From: Isoetes taiwanensis | Lineage: Eukaryota; Streptophyta; Lycopodiopsida; Isoetales; Isoetaceae | Assembly: GCA_021234155.1 (NCBI GenBank) | Contig: JAJEKV010000040.1 | Coordinates: 8,973,541-9,037,540, forward strand | DNA: 64,000 nucleotides | Direction: 5' to 3' | Part shown: positions 1-12,139 of the stretch, piece by piece | Position numbering within the stretch: position 1 is the first letter of the stretch | Layout of the letters: each line of letters opens with the position of its first letter | Program-made: the position numbers and the translations under genes | The notes under the pieces: model-generated | Told to the model about the DNA's origin: nothing | The model's database searches: none | What the model saw: the letters and a program-made list of their open reading frames with translations, nothing else

Positions 1-1009
1 CCTTCAAGTTCTTCCTCTCGAGAGTGCATTGCCTGATTAAACGGGTCGCTGAATAGACACTGTTTAACTTCCCTGAGTTTGTTGTAGACCGACTCTTTTT
101 CTCGCCTAAAATTCAAGGCTCTGTTCTTGCCCCAGACTTTAATCCATGCTTTCAAGGAGTTGAGCTTATGGATCCAGGCTTTCATTACATAGTGTGCCAA
201 GGAATTCCCTAAAAGGGTTGCAGAAAGCCTTCTTTCCTAGCCGCGAGGTCTTGAATTTAAAGGGGACATTGCCATTTTTCTGAGCTGTAGGGATGTCTTC
301 CAAGACCATTTTTTGGGGGACATGATCCGAGTGGGAGAATGCAAGGTCACCCTCTACGTAACACTTATCCATAAAACTTGCCATTTTGTTGGCCATGTAG
401 AATCTATCCAGCAGGCAGTAGGCCCTCTCCTGATCTTTCTGTTTGTTAGACCAGGAAAATGTAGTATTAGAGGGAGGTACTAAGGAGAGACCCACCATAT
501 TTAGAAGCAAGTGCCATGAGTGCTCTTCCTCTGCTTGAAAATTCCCGTGTAGTCCTACTTTTTGGTTCCATACATCTGTCATGTTCAAACCCCCAAAGAT
601 CCGGTTATCCAACCAGTATTCTCATTTTGGGATATCCAGCTCTCAATCCCCTTCCACATAGTTGCCCTTTCAGACGGTTTATTGGAAGCATACACATTAA
701 CGAGCCCCCATCGACAGTTTTGGCTTTCAAAGATTACTATCTGTCACCTGCCCCCAGGCTCTGCAAACAAGCGTTTTTGCCTCTGTCCTTTCCAAAGAAT
801 GCACGTGCCCCCCTTGTACCTTGGGCCACACAACTAAAAGATGAGTACCCGCAGCCTACCCAATTACCAAGAGATTTGGCCTCAAAGTCCGGTAGTCTGT
901 GTTCTTGCAACATGATAATATCTGCCTTCATTGACCTGACAGCTGCTAGGACCCTGGCACGTTTAAGTATCCCTTTGATGCCACGCAAATTCCATGATAC
1001 TATTATCAT
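1..1009 (-). pseudogene. LINE (L1-like) ORF2, endonuclease part, broken, runs off the window
   Basis: This is the 5' part of a non-LTR retrotransposon ORF2, encoding the apurinic-type endonuclease that nicks target DNA before target-primed reverse transcription. It begins at an ATG at 1009 (minus strand) with a start typical of the family (IIVSWNLRGIKG) followed by a LQEHRLP motif equivalent to the catalytic LQE(T/H)K block. The frame breaks near 737 and the rest continues in another frame at 612-166, with the LLDRFY and SHSDHVP blocks, the latter being the conserved catalytic SDH. Several stops and shifts make it a pseudogene. The reverse transcriptase would lie left of the window. ORF1 of the same element lies upstream at 2492-3780. 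Confidence 0.8.
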
Positions 1010-1401
1010 TAATGAGGGGGTTGACTATTTCTCAATGCTTTACCCCATATCATGCTTATATGCAGGCACCTGATAAGGGGTAAGACTTGGCTTAGATTCC
1101 AGCAGATGGGGCCTCTAGAGAGAGAAGATAGATCAGATAGAAGAGCCAAGCAATCCCAGAAATAGATGTCAGTGCACCAGGTATTGTTCATGAAAGCAGA
1201 GGAGCCAGACAAGAAAGACTCCCAAATAGACCAGACCTTGGCTAGATAGATAAAAGGATGCCACGAGTGGGCAACCATTGGAATATATCTTAATGGAGTA
1301 TTTCTAAAAAAGCATGGTCTAGCAAAAAGATGCCATATTTGATAGACATAGGAGTACCACGTGGGGGCAACCATTCGAATACCCCTAAGAGGACATGACC
1401 T

Positions 1402-1670
1402 GACAAATAAATGCCATGCTTGATAAGTGGGACATGACTTGGCAAATAAATGCCAAAATTGGTAAGTAGAGCAAGACTTGGCAAATAAATACCATATTTG
1501 GTAAGAGGGCGAGACTTGACAAATAAATGCCATGTTTGATAAGTGGGGCGTGACTTGGCAAATAAATGCCACAATTGATAAGTAGAGCAAGACTTGGCAA
1601 ATAAATGCCATATTTGGTAAGAGGGGCGAGACTTGGCAAATAAATGCCATGCTTGATAGATGGGGAAAGG
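1402..1670. repeat. 39-bp tandem repeat with a three-unit higher-order pattern
   Basis: Seven units start at 1402, 1441, 1480, 1518, 1557, 1596 and 1635, each opening with a variant of GRCAAATAAATGCC. The units come in three types in the order 1-2-3-1-2-3-1, so the true period is about 116 bp. Diverged relatives occur near 1318 and 1755. The array lies between LINE ORF1 and ORF2 and reads through as repeated peptides on the minus strand, which I take as accidental. Confidence 0.85.
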
Positions 1671-1689
1671 TAAGAGAATCTCCCATGAA

Positions 1690-2490
1690 TGAACTGCCCT
1701 TCTAGAATTCTTTAGAAGGACATCAGGGTGAAGACATGTCCCCCATGGATTGACAGATAAGTGCCATTGACATGTGTATCCAATATTATTCCTTAATTGT
1801 CCCATAGCTCCAATGTTGTTCAATAATGAGTCGATCATTCCCAATGCCCTAATCATGCCTAATATCCATTTGGGGTAGCACTCGGTTCGATATGAAATGA
1901 TATTTGGATATGGAATGATATTTGCACCTTTACTTGAGCAGACCAGAGGGAACCCGAGAATGTTCTTAGAGAACCCCAGTAAACAAAGCCAAATACCACC
2001 ATAAGAATATATTTCTATCACATAATTTATAAGGTTTCCTCGTAGCCAGAACTTGAGTAGAACCAAATCACCAGAAGGTTGCTTAACAATGTAGGCAGAA
2101 CTCCAAGACGCTCACATGGTGAGATTAGAGCTCCAGAAGGGAGATTTGAAACCACAGAGATGGGCATTCATAAGCAAGAATAGCCCATATATTAGAACAA
2201 TCCTGATAACATAGAAGAAGAATCGGACACTTATCTCCAGAAAACATAGATTATATGACGCCATAGGCTATATAATTAGCAAATACAAAATGCCAAAAGG
2301 CTATTCTGATGTAGGCATCAAACATCCAGTAAACTAAAAACAAAGGATTGCATCAAACAACCCAGCAAATTATAAGCAGAAGACTATACAACAAAAGATA
2401 TTTATCAGCCGAACATATATAAAGCCTGAAATAGAAGATATAGGCTCCTTCTTCCAGCCTCTGCCAGAAGAAACCTAGGTTTTTCAGCAG
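1690..2490. other. Inter-ORF stretch of the LINE, no gene recognised
   Basis: Between the 39-bp array and the end of ORF1 there is AT-rich sequence with no open frame that I can relate to a family. It probably belongs to the LINE or to a later insertion in it. Confidence 0.4.
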
Positions 2491-2491
2491 C

Positions 2492-3780
2492 TTAGTCATA
2501 AGGAGATGGCTTGCTGCCCTCCATCTGGGAATGCTCCAATAAAACCTTTGTCACAGAGGCTTCGAAGTGATGCTTATCTATTTTTTTGCTAATTCCTTTC
2601 TCCCTTTTCTTGCCAACAGTAGCTTTGCATACCGGGACAGGCAGACTTTCCAAAGGGGGTTCATCCTTCTCCATATTCTTATCAGAGGCAATCTTACAGT
2701 CCAGAGGGAAACCCTTAAAAGGGGGATGAGGGCTTGAGCAGAGGGATGGTCAGTTCTTGGAAGAATCCCGAGGCTAGGTAGACTCGTCAGCCAGAAGAGC
2801 AAACTGGTTTGGGGAGGGAATGATATCCTGGAGCAGAGTTGAGATAGCAGTTGCCTTTTCACTTGGATAGGGACCAGAGGGAAGTGTAGAGAGGACAGAG
2901 GGCAATGACAAGAGAGGAGGATGGATCAGAGGTCCATTAAGGCCAGACTGCCCTGAGCTATCACCCTTTGACTCAGTAACCTTTTTCTTGGTTGAATGTG
3001 CTATGGTCTGCTCAAAACCATCAAAATCAGCTACATTCTCTAACTGTTTCCCTTTCTTGTCAGCAGAATCGAAGACCAGAGGGATGATGGGGCAGAGTTC
3101 CCCTGCATGCACTCTATCTCCACAACTGGGCAGGGGATGGGTAAGCCTGAGACAGATAACTTGAATTCTGTGAGGACCTTATCGAAGCTATGGAAGAAGA
3201 TAGAATCCGGCAATGGCTTGGAGATGTCAACAGAGACACATATTTTAGGGGCATCAGAGATACTACCACCCATTTGTACAAAGTCTCCCAAGCTGGAGGC
3301 AATGGCTTTAAAAGCTTGCTCAGTCCAGTATTCGGCACTGAGATTAGATAGAGAGAGCTAGATGGAAAAAAACAGAGCCTCAGGTTTATGAGGGTTAAAT
3401 CCAGGTCGCCATTTCTGGAGCAGCACCTGTCCCTTGAGACAAGTAGCAATCCCTTTTTTAAGGATCAGCAGAGTATCTCTTTCAGACTGAAAAGTGATCA
3501 AAAAATATAGGTTCCCAAAAGGCTGGACCCGAGGCAAGATTCTACCTCGGAAAAAACGCTCCATGGTCTTCTTAATATCAGATAAAGAGGGATTACCTCT
3601 GATAATTTTGGCAATCAGAGCATGATTATCGAGGTGACAAATCCGGTTCGCCACCTCAGGAATGTGGAGGGAGACATGAGTAGCTTCCTCCCTGGGAGAG
3701 GCAAGGGAAGCTCCATCCCAAACTATAAAGGGTACCATGATATCCTCCATGGCTGAGGTCGATGGATTAGCCTCAAGCAT
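2492..3780 (-). pseudogene. LINE ORF1 (DUF4283-type gag-like protein), frameshifted
   Basis: The N-terminal part (ATG near 3780) resembles the DUF4283 domain found at the start of plant L1-type ORF1 proteins: a segment with MERFFRGRI and VQPFGNLYFLITF, ending GQVLLQKWRPGFNP. After a stop near 3358 the reading continues in other frames with the expected follow-on block (LSAEYWTEQAFKAIASSLG, then APKICVSVDISKPLP). A serine- and lysine-rich tail continues to about 2490. Such proteins bind the element RNA. At least two frame breaks are visible, so it is not functional as read. No CCHC knuckle was found by eye. Confidence 0.65.
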
Positions 3781-4690
3781 GGTATAATCGACGTGCAGAG
3801 TTTAGTAAGTCTCGAGCCAATAGTACTCTTGCAGCCAAGAGAACTGGACTAAGAGGGACTGAGTTGGTTGAGCCTCAACATTCCCAAATACAAGAAGCCT
3901 GACTATCTCCGGACAAAGGCGGGAGCAGCACCTCTAATAGTAAAACCCCCGACACAAGAAAACTGATCAAGATACAAATGCCTGCTGTCGATGATGGATA
4001 CCCACAGAATATCAACTGGTCCCTCAATAAAACCCCACCAAATATATTCAGTATTCACCAAAACAACAGCTCTGTGGATTACCGGAATTTGAACAGAGAG
4101 GGATGAGGAGAAGGGTGATGAAGTTGCAGAGGCACCAGACACCTATGGACTAGAATCTGTAAAAAATACCAGAAACTCCATGATAAGGCCACATTAGATC
4201 TTATGGAGCTCAAGAGTGATGTAATCTGTGAAAGCTTCTGAGTACAGAAAAAACTTTGTAGTAGGGTGACGATCTGCACTGAGATAGGCAATTCTGAGCT
4301 CAGTGGCAGTAGCAGCTGGATCAGTGGTCGGGTGGGACTGTTTCCCTATGAAGAAAAGCTCAGGGAATACAGTCTCGTCAATCAGAAAACCCCAGATGTC
4401 TGCTGGGGAACCCTCTAACCACCCACAACAGATTTGGGAGTTACTATAGAAAACCACAAAATATTTGGAGAGCTCTTCTGCTGTAGACTGAGATGGAGAA
4501 GGATTGCTAGAGACAGAGCAAGAGCATGCGATTTCAAGGGGAAGTGCTTTCCCCATCTAACCGAAACATGGAGATCCAACTGAGGGAAGGATGAGGCGGG
4601 CAAAAGAAATTCTAAGCGGGACAGAGGCAAGCAATTGGGAGCCGACAAAGGTATCTATTGGGAACGATAAAGAGAAGGCAAGGGATTTAA
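3781..4690 (-). other. Decayed coding sequence of unknown type upstream of LINE ORF1
   Basis: Two open stretches on the minus strand (4556-4194 and 4142-3903) contain similar blocks: CCGWLEGSPADIWGFLID and WWGFIEGPVDILWVSIID. This looks like an internally duplicated domain. I do not recognise the family. It may be the 5' part of the LINE or an older gene it inserted into. Confidence 0.35.
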
Positions 4691-4699
4691 GGGTTTAAG

Positions 4700-7600
4700 A
4701 AGCAGCCCAACTCCTAAATCTGTCAGGGGACAGACCCCATCGAACCCCAAATCCAGCCATATCCCTGCCAATGATAGAAAGTCTTGGTCAAAGATCAAGA
4801 AGCCTTGGTCAGAGGGCACCCAGCCATGATTGGAATGTCTCCCCTCTACAAGGGGAGGACTAAGAGCTGCAGAACTGTCGCAGCCAAATCGAAATTATCA
4901 GTTCAATGGTAGGGAGGTATGAGTGCCAGGAAAGTAGACGTGAAAAAGCGGTTGGAATCAGCTTCGGCCTCTCAAACAGGGTGCAGAGGTTCCCTTGATA
5001 CAACCAAAGGTGTTTTTGGAAGGGGGCGAACCATTGGGCGCTCAGAACCTCCTCTCAGAGTTTCAACACATATAAACTTTGAGATGGAGCATTTGGTATC
5101 AAACCATGTCGCTTTTTGTGTTGTTTTCTCGTGCTATACATTCTTCTGCTAGTGCCTTTGCATTGGTTACATCAAGAATGGTCGTACTACCTTGCAAGCC
5201 ACTCCAGTGGATCATTTGGGGCCCAATCTTTATCTTTACTTCTACTTGATTGAGACAATGAAGCATCTCTATTCATAGTGAGCAACTATAAATATGCATG
5301 TCGTGATGATATAGATGCAAAACAGATAAGAGAGAGCTCAAATTTTATCGGCGAGAAGTCATTAACCATTGGCATCGAAGATCGAGTATTTGATGACTCG
5401 GAGTCATTATCAGAGTCACTGGAATCCTCTGAGATAGTCATTCCAATTTGATAGTCCAGTAGCACAGACTAAGGAAGACTAGCAACGAAAGCCCTAAAAG
5501 ACAATAATACTAGCAACAAAACCTGACCAAGTAATCCCGTGCCCAATTTGTTGTTAATTTATTCTAACGGTTAATCATAAATCTGACGAAAAATCGTCAG
5601 TGTAATCGTCACATTATTCGTCACAATTTTCTTCTATTTCTTGCACGTATTTTTTTTCAATAAAATACTTAATTATTATCATTTCCTCTAAAAAAAGAAA
5701 AACAAGGTGCTGCGCACGGAGGGTTGCCCTCCGTGACCCGAGAGTGACAACTCGAATTAAGGCATTAGATAGTATAGTTTTTGCAAGGAATCGACAACTT
5801 TGGTTGATACTCACATGCTTAATCCACATGAAAACTGTTCAGATACAGAGAAATTCCATGCATGATTGTAATCAACCTCTTAGGTAAATCTACACTATAA
5901 TGCTTATTATTTGAAAGCATATATAGGAAAAATGTGCCTTTTATTCAATCAACTTAAATCTTGACATGTTTTGATTAGGATTGATTTTCCTCATTGTCAA
6001 GATCTGTCAAGATCTCTAGATCTCTAGGATCACTGACTAATTTTTCTAGCATTGCTTTGTAATTGACAGTGCACTTTTCAGTGGCCTGCATTTGGCTCTT
6101 CTCAATGATGTTCTACTTGCTCTTTTTTGGTTAAGTTATATCATTGTGCATCTCATCTCAGTATTATAACTTTATTTGAATAGCGAGAGGTTCTCCCAAC
6201 ATTTCAATATTAAAACTCGTGTAAAACTATGCTCTAGATACCTTAAAATCAACAAGCTCAATAATAAAACTCTGATATGCAGTTTTGACCAAAATATAGA
6301 TGGTTTCATGTCTCTATAAATCACATCCTTATTGTGCAGATGCTACGAGAGAGTCTATAATCTTTATACATGTTTAGATAAATAAATAAAAAGTCACCTT
6401 TTTAGATGGATTTCTTTGAAATCAATGCCCCAACCATTAAAATATTCCAACATTGCAGCATAAATTTTTTTGGCAACAAATCAATATTAGAACACTAGGT
6501 CTTGGTTCTATGCAATTCCAACTCATAGAACATGATATAGCCCTTGGGGCCAATGTCTAAAGGTTTCATGACTTCAGTATTGATATTGGCCTATTTTTTA
6601 AGAATAATTTCCTAAAAAAGATGCTAAACCTTAACCTTTCACGTATCCACTTTGCCCTAGAGAGACTTCTACACTAAAAAAATCGCAATTTATTTCTATA
6701 ATTTTTTTCTTTATTGTCTATGCCCTTGCTTTATTCCATTGTTTACGTCTATATGGCCCCTTCTCTATTGAGGTTCATGCCCTTGAGTATTTGGATGATC
6801 TTGCTTTCTATTGAGGTTCATGCCCTTGAGTGTTAGTAGACATTAAAATTTCTAAGCATTCATAATAGGACGAAGACATTAAAAATGGCACAACAGATGC
6901 AGTGTCTGGTGCTCTAAAGACCATAGCGTTATACACAAGGCATGATGGTATAGCGAGAGCCCTCATAGTGATGTTATTAATGCTGTGCAAAAGTCCTAGT
7001 AGCACGTTAGCAAAACTACAATTGAAATATGGTGCTACTACTATTAGGTTCAAAAGGCACAATGGAAAGTGAAACTTTATCTTCGTCTATTCTTTCCAAA
7101 TTCTCTTTGCCTGCCAGAGCAGTGACAATGGCCCCAAATGCACTTAAAAACTGATGCTTTCATGTGCGCGTTCTTTGTATCTGGATCCGTTCTCTATATC
7201 TGGACCATGTGTATCTGTAACTACACATGATGTACGGCCATGGCTGGGGGTTTCAAGTGTCTGCTTGTTCCCGCCGTCTATTTCAGCTGTTTCTTCTTCC
7301 ATGGAGAACCAGTCTGCACGGCTGTTCAGAATATGAAGAGCAGAGGGAGCTAATGTGGCACATAGTCATGAACTTTTGGAACATACATAGACACCTCGAA
7401 TGGATAGTGTGTTTAATCTATGATTATGCTGACAGTCAAAAAAGATGTAGAGCATGACATTGCTGATAGTTAAACTCCCAAGTGTACTTATTTGTTTACA
7501 ACTGGCATAATGTATCTGGACTTGCCTCATTTGAAGTGTTCCAACCGATGTCCATGTAGGAATGATTGTTAGAAATGATTCTCAGTGATTATGAAAAAGA

Positions 7601-8149
7601 ATGTGCTTAGAGATAAGGTTTTAGGAAGTGTCTCATAGTTGAAGCACTGTTACCCATCTTACAGATTCTGAAGAACCAATTTTCAACTGGTTCAAATCAC
7701 TTTAGGCTTTTGCTTTCCAATGTCTCTCAAGATGTCAAGTGTTTTCGAAGACCTTGGGAGGAAGGGAGGAACAGGGAGTCAAGTCGCATCATCAGGTACA
7801 ACAAAACTGGGATGCATTGTTGTCCAAGCATGAACCACTTCACAAAGATAGAAAAACAACCTTTTGGTCCATTTTATTGTGAGATCACAGCTTGGGAGTC
7901 TGCCCAATTTAAACCAAATAAAATCTGAGTTCCTCGTCCCTTTCCACAACTTGAAAACTACTTGCTGAATCTAATTGAGATAGGACTACTATCCTTCTGG
8001 ATTTTCTAAAGATGCAATAATTTGGTCACATGCTCGTAGCCTGTGAGACCACAATCAGCACCCAATGTAGACTATCAATGCAAAAGACAGGTTGGAATAA
8101 TAATCAATGAAATACAACGAGATTGCATTCATGGAGAAACATTACTTAC
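4700..8149. other. Mostly non-coding stretch
   Basis: No supported gene. Contents seen are a motif cluster at 5583-5628 described separately, a short tandem duplication at 6759-6838 (ATTGAGGTTCATGCCCTTGA repeated), and AT-rich sequence. The open frames are short and have no family features. Confidence 0.5.
5583..5628. repeat. Cluster of CGTCAG/CGTCAC motifs
   Basis: Four CGTC words occur within 46 bases, including TGACGAAAAATCGTCAG, which is a short inverted repeat. The same kind of cluster occurs at 39483-39645 beside element C. It could be the end of a DNA transposon family, but no partner end was found. Confidence 0.35.
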
Positions 8150-8472
8150 CCTTCAGCAGTACAAAGTCCTAATGCAAGAATGTCCTCTAGCGTAGTTGGT
8201 AACACAGATCTTAAAATTGATGCAGTTATACCTGCAGCTCCCAGGCTCCCAAATATCCCCATAATCTGGACAGACAAAAACAGAGAATCATGTCCATAAG
8301 AGACAGTTTAGCTTACAATATGGTCATGACAAAATATATGCAAAGCTCAGCACCACTTGTCCATCTGATGTTCCAATTCAATTCAAACTACCTTTTCATC
8401 TGCAGAAAGGATCTGTGCGACAAGTGGATTGGATTCCCCTGTTTTTGCTAATTGCTGCAGGCAATCGATAGT
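8150..8472 (-). CDS. Two exons resembling the C-terminal part of a chloroplast FZL (FZO-like) GTPase, partial
   Basis: Exon 8392-8472 (27 codons) has an acceptor CTGTAG on its 5' side and a donor GTAGTT. Exon 8150-8265 (38 codons plus two bases) has an acceptor GTCCAG and a donor GTAAGT. The spliced reading contains IFGSLGAAGITAS, SVLPTTLEDILALG and LCTAEG, which I recognise as like the membrane-proximal region of FZL, a dynamin-type GTPase that shapes thylakoid and envelope membranes. The exons are phase-compatible and free of stops. The following exon and the upstream GTPase exons were not found, so this may be an island of a gene with long introns or a relic. The gene name is from memory of the family, not a search. 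Confidence 0.5.
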
Positions 8473-10850
8473 CTACAGAAACCCAGTTAAGCCATCAAGG
8501 CAAAATGCAAAGAAAGATCTGCTACAAAATGCAATTTTGTCATATAGATTGTTGGGCAGACATAACCTGCATGCATCGGAACCTGCACCAATCTTCAGCA
8601 GTGTCAAAAAACAACAAAAGGAAAAGGCAACGAAGGCAAAAAATAAGGCAAGAAGAGTCATTTTTTTGCAAAGACCCACGGCAGGTTACTTTCTACTGCA
8701 TTTCATTTTCATGTATGACCTCTTTCTTTTCTTCTACAGGGATTCCTTTTCGCCCTGTTCCAGAGAAGCTCGATGGCTCTGCTCTGTAAGGGATAACCTT
8801 GGGGCATCTGCATATCCTAAACCACAGCATGCCCACAGCATGGCTGCCAGTTAGGACTTGGCTTAGAACGTATGGTTGCCAGTTATGGAGGCGAAAGCTG
8901 GAGTATGGAAGAACTCGATTTGCTCTAGGGCGGTACAACTCAAAGGTTCACCCTCAAATTGCCGAAATTAGAGTTGCAAAAGAACCCACGAAAGGAAAAT
9001 CCTGAGGCAACTTTGCAGCTTGCATTTCGACCTCTCTTCCGGCACTATCAAATGGAAGAAGAAGGAAACCCATCTGAAAAACACAATCAACCACTAAGGA
9101 AATATGTGAAAATATTTAAAGCACCACAATTAGCACACAAATTTGAATGCTGGGATTTTCAAATGACATATGGTCTTCAAATAAAGACCGCTCGTACATT
9201 AAGATGAAAGGCAAAAGGCCTTTTCTAGTTCCAACACAGACCATAGGTGCCTAGCATAAATGTGGATATTGCAATGCATATGTTACAATTAGGAGTTAAA
9301 AATTTACCATTGGAGGGGCAATTGCGTATAATACTTCGTAAATGCTAAGATAAAAAAAATCTGATGCTAAATTCTAGCAGCCTTGCAAAACTAATTCTGA
9401 TATGGCATCAACAACTATAATCAACCACTTAAGAAATATGTTAAAATATGAAAAGTACCACAATTAGCACACAAATTTGAATGTTGGGATTTTCAAATGC
9501 ACATATTTGGCTCCACTGATATTTGTGAACAATCTGGATTGAAATTGCAATGTATGTTTACGATTAACCTTAATGCCTCCTTTCCTCTCAAGTTTCACCT
9601 GATATAATAATTAGGATTTTGAAGGGTTGCTAGGCACTGGATCAATATTCCTATTGCATTTCACTCAAATGTACAGTATCCTAGGCTATACAAATTTCCA
9701 TACGCATGCATCACATCTTAGAAGCTATATTTATGCAGTAATACATTTCTTCTGGAATAGAGCCATTCAGCATGTTCTCAAAGCTTTGAAGGATTGAAAA
9801 AGCATGCCCAAACAGGTCCATAAACAATTTTGAGTTAAATATAGAATGGCTCAATTTGAGCATGGGAGATTCATATTCAAGGTAAATCCATTTGAATCGA
9901 TGTCAGTAGATAAAAGAATTATAGATGCTTCAAGCATATGTGCTTACACACTATAACATCAAAAGAGATATGCAGGATAACAGATTATGCGCCATGTGTT
10001 TACTGTGTTTGGAAAATTCAAGACCATGGAGGCATTTTTACCAGCTTCTGTTTTCTCTTTTACCAGCTTCTTTTTTCTGTTGCATGATCTCTGCTGTCCT
10101 AGGCAACATTCAGACTTCAAAAAATGCCCTTCCAGTAATGCTCTTCAAACACGCTGGAATGGCCTATCCATCTGTGCAAGAACATAGAAAATTCAAGCGT
10201 TGAAGCTATGCAGCATAACAGATTATGCGCCATGTGTTTACTGTGTTTGGGAAATCCAGGACCATGGAGGCATTTTTACCAGCTTCTGTTTTCTCTTACA
10301 GGTCTCGTCCTTTTGCGCAGTCACGTAGCACAGGACATCCCTGCTGTTGCATGATCTCTGCTATGAAATTACTCCGTGCGCCCAATTACTCCATGCGCCC
10401 AATTACTGAAATACAAAGGTTATAGAGTGATAAATTCTATAGTACTATTAAGCAAGCAATATAGTAAGAAAGACCATACTTGGACCCAGAGGCAACGTTC
10501 AGACTTCAAAAAAGCCCTTCCAGTAATGCTCTTCAAACATGTTAGAATGGCCTATCCATCTGTGCAAAAACATAGAAAATCCATGCATTGAAACTATGCA
10601 ACATAACAGATTATGCATTAGATAATTGATTGAGGAAAGCTTAAGAATGAAGAGTGTTTAAATGGAAAGGGAGATTATACATTCACGATTGCAGTGGTAC
10701 ACACACTCCAAAGAAAAGGCTTCTTCTTCTTTGCCAAACAGCCAGAGATTATTTAAGCACATAGACTTCTTGATAAGGTTCATGAATCAATTGAAAAAAC
10801 TCTAGTAAAATGGCCCGAAAGCTTTTAGTGGGAAGCTCCTTTCGAATCTG
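8473..10850. other. Non-coding, intron-like sequence with local duplications
   Basis: No supported gene. A diverged direct repeat (about 75 bases, sharing CCACAATTAGCACACAAATT) occurs at 9098-9172 and 9424-9502. A larger duplication at 9980-10615 is listed separately. Open frames here are short. Confidence 0.4.
9980..10615. repeat. Interleaved local duplication
   Basis: The block beginning AGATTATGCGCCATGTGTTT (about 9982-10062) returns at about 10220-10300. The block beginning near 10104 (TTCAGACTTCAAAAAATGCC through the AACATAGAAAA stretch) returns near 10496. The two copies of each block are nearly identical apart from point changes, so this is a segmental tandem duplication of about 240 to 390 bases with a small insertion in the second copy. 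Confidence 0.75.
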
Positions 10851-10917
10851 TAAAGAAAAGCCAGAAGATTAATTGCCAGAAAAATCAAACCCACGGAGCA
10901 GTTAACCGGAACCTTAC

Positions 10918-11046
10918 CTAAAAAGAAAAAACCCCGACGTCATGCCTCGCCTCATCATATATGCCACCGGAACTGGTGCAGCACTCAGGCATTGCTGCAT
11001 AACGATTGAAAGGCAATATTGTCTGGCTCTCCTCGTAATCAAAAGT
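10918..11046 (-). other. Exon-like open stretch, unidentified
   Basis: On the minus strand 42 codons follow an acceptor-like TTGTAG and stop with TAG exactly where a GTAAGG donor-like site begins. A second acceptor-like site (TTTACAG) lies 70 bases on. The peptide contains EESQTILPFNRYAAMPECC. I do not recognise it. It could be a last exon, a decayed exon, or chance. Confidence 0.2.
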
Positions 11047-11493
11047 CTACAATTTCATGCAAAGCGTCATAAAATTGAATGAGAAACGGTGAGAATTTAA
11101 GAAAGAGAATAGACTTACATTGAGCCTGCACAATTCAATAACCATAAAAAGATTGAATGATTGAAAAGATACTGGTTTTATGAGTTATGACAGAAAATGC
11201 AATGCTCCAAAGAAATCATTCCTCAAATTTTGTATCTGAGCAGAACTTTGTAATATTCCAATCAGCATCATTCTAACCAAGAGATAAAATCCTCTAGCTA
11301 TAGCTACAGCTACAACCTACTTTACAAACCCTGTTCATGTTTAATGATAATAAATTTTAATCTTCCAGACAGTAGCATCTATATATTGAGAAATATGGTG
11401 GACAAAGATGCTAGATATTTTCGAATGGGCACTTGATGCAGTGGATGTCAATTATACTTGATTAATTGCATTCCATGTGACCACATCATAATG

Positions 11494-11862
11494 CTGCAAT
11501 TTGTAAAACATGTTATCTACCTCTTGGATCCTCCCACATTAGCCATACATATTTATTATGGCATTGGCCACGACTATGTCCGTATCAAATTTATCAAGCA
11601 CAATATCTTTATGTATCTGTTTACCATCTGTTAGAGCTGCCAGATTGGCACATGCATCCAAAGCAGTCAGTCGCATAAGTGTATTACTGGTTTCACCCCT
11701 TTAGCATTCATTTGATGGAAAAACTCCAAAGCCTTCTTATTATTTCCATTCTGCACATATGCTCCAAGCATAGTTATCCAAGAGATAACATCACGGTAAT
11801 GCATGTTGTCAAACAGTTGTCTTGCATTATTAACATCTCCACAATAAGCATATGCTAACCTC
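11494..11862 (-). pseudogene. PLS-type PPR protein fragment, pseudogene
   Basis: Read on the minus strand this gives pentatricopeptide repeats of the organelle RNA-editing type: CGDVNNARQLFDNM, RDVISWITMLGAYVQNG, KKALEFFHQM, ACANLAALTDGKQIH and DIVVANAIINMYG. The usual MYAKCG motif is destroyed by a stop codon (MYG*CG), and a frameshift follows the GVKP turn. No start codon or mitochondrial or plastid targeting region was found. It is a relic, independent of the PPR gene interrupted by element A. Confidence 0.8.
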
Positions 11863-12139
11863 CAGATGGCTTTTCTAATTTACATTTTCTCGGAGTTGTA
11901 TTTGTTATAACTCTAATAATTCCTATTTGCTGCCAATCAGTATGCAGGTCTCTCAAACCATTGTTGATATATTTAACGATGATAAAGACATAGTTGCAGT
12001 TTACTTTCATAACATATTCTGAAGGCCAAGGTCTTAACTTGACTCTACCTTGCAGTTTACTTTCTTTTGCTTCATGTTTACTTTTGTTGCAGATTTAAGC
12101 ATCTACATCTACTGATCTACTGTAGATTTAAACATTATA

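Noticed and set aside
1009-1686. Long minus-strand frames across the 39-bp array, giving repeated MAFICQV-type peptides
   Set aside because: They arise because 39 is a multiple of three; the frames have no family features and overlap each other.
5085-5108. TTTGGTATCAAACCATG as a primer binding site of another LTR element
   Set aside because: Only partial match to the initiator tRNA site and no LTR end next to it.
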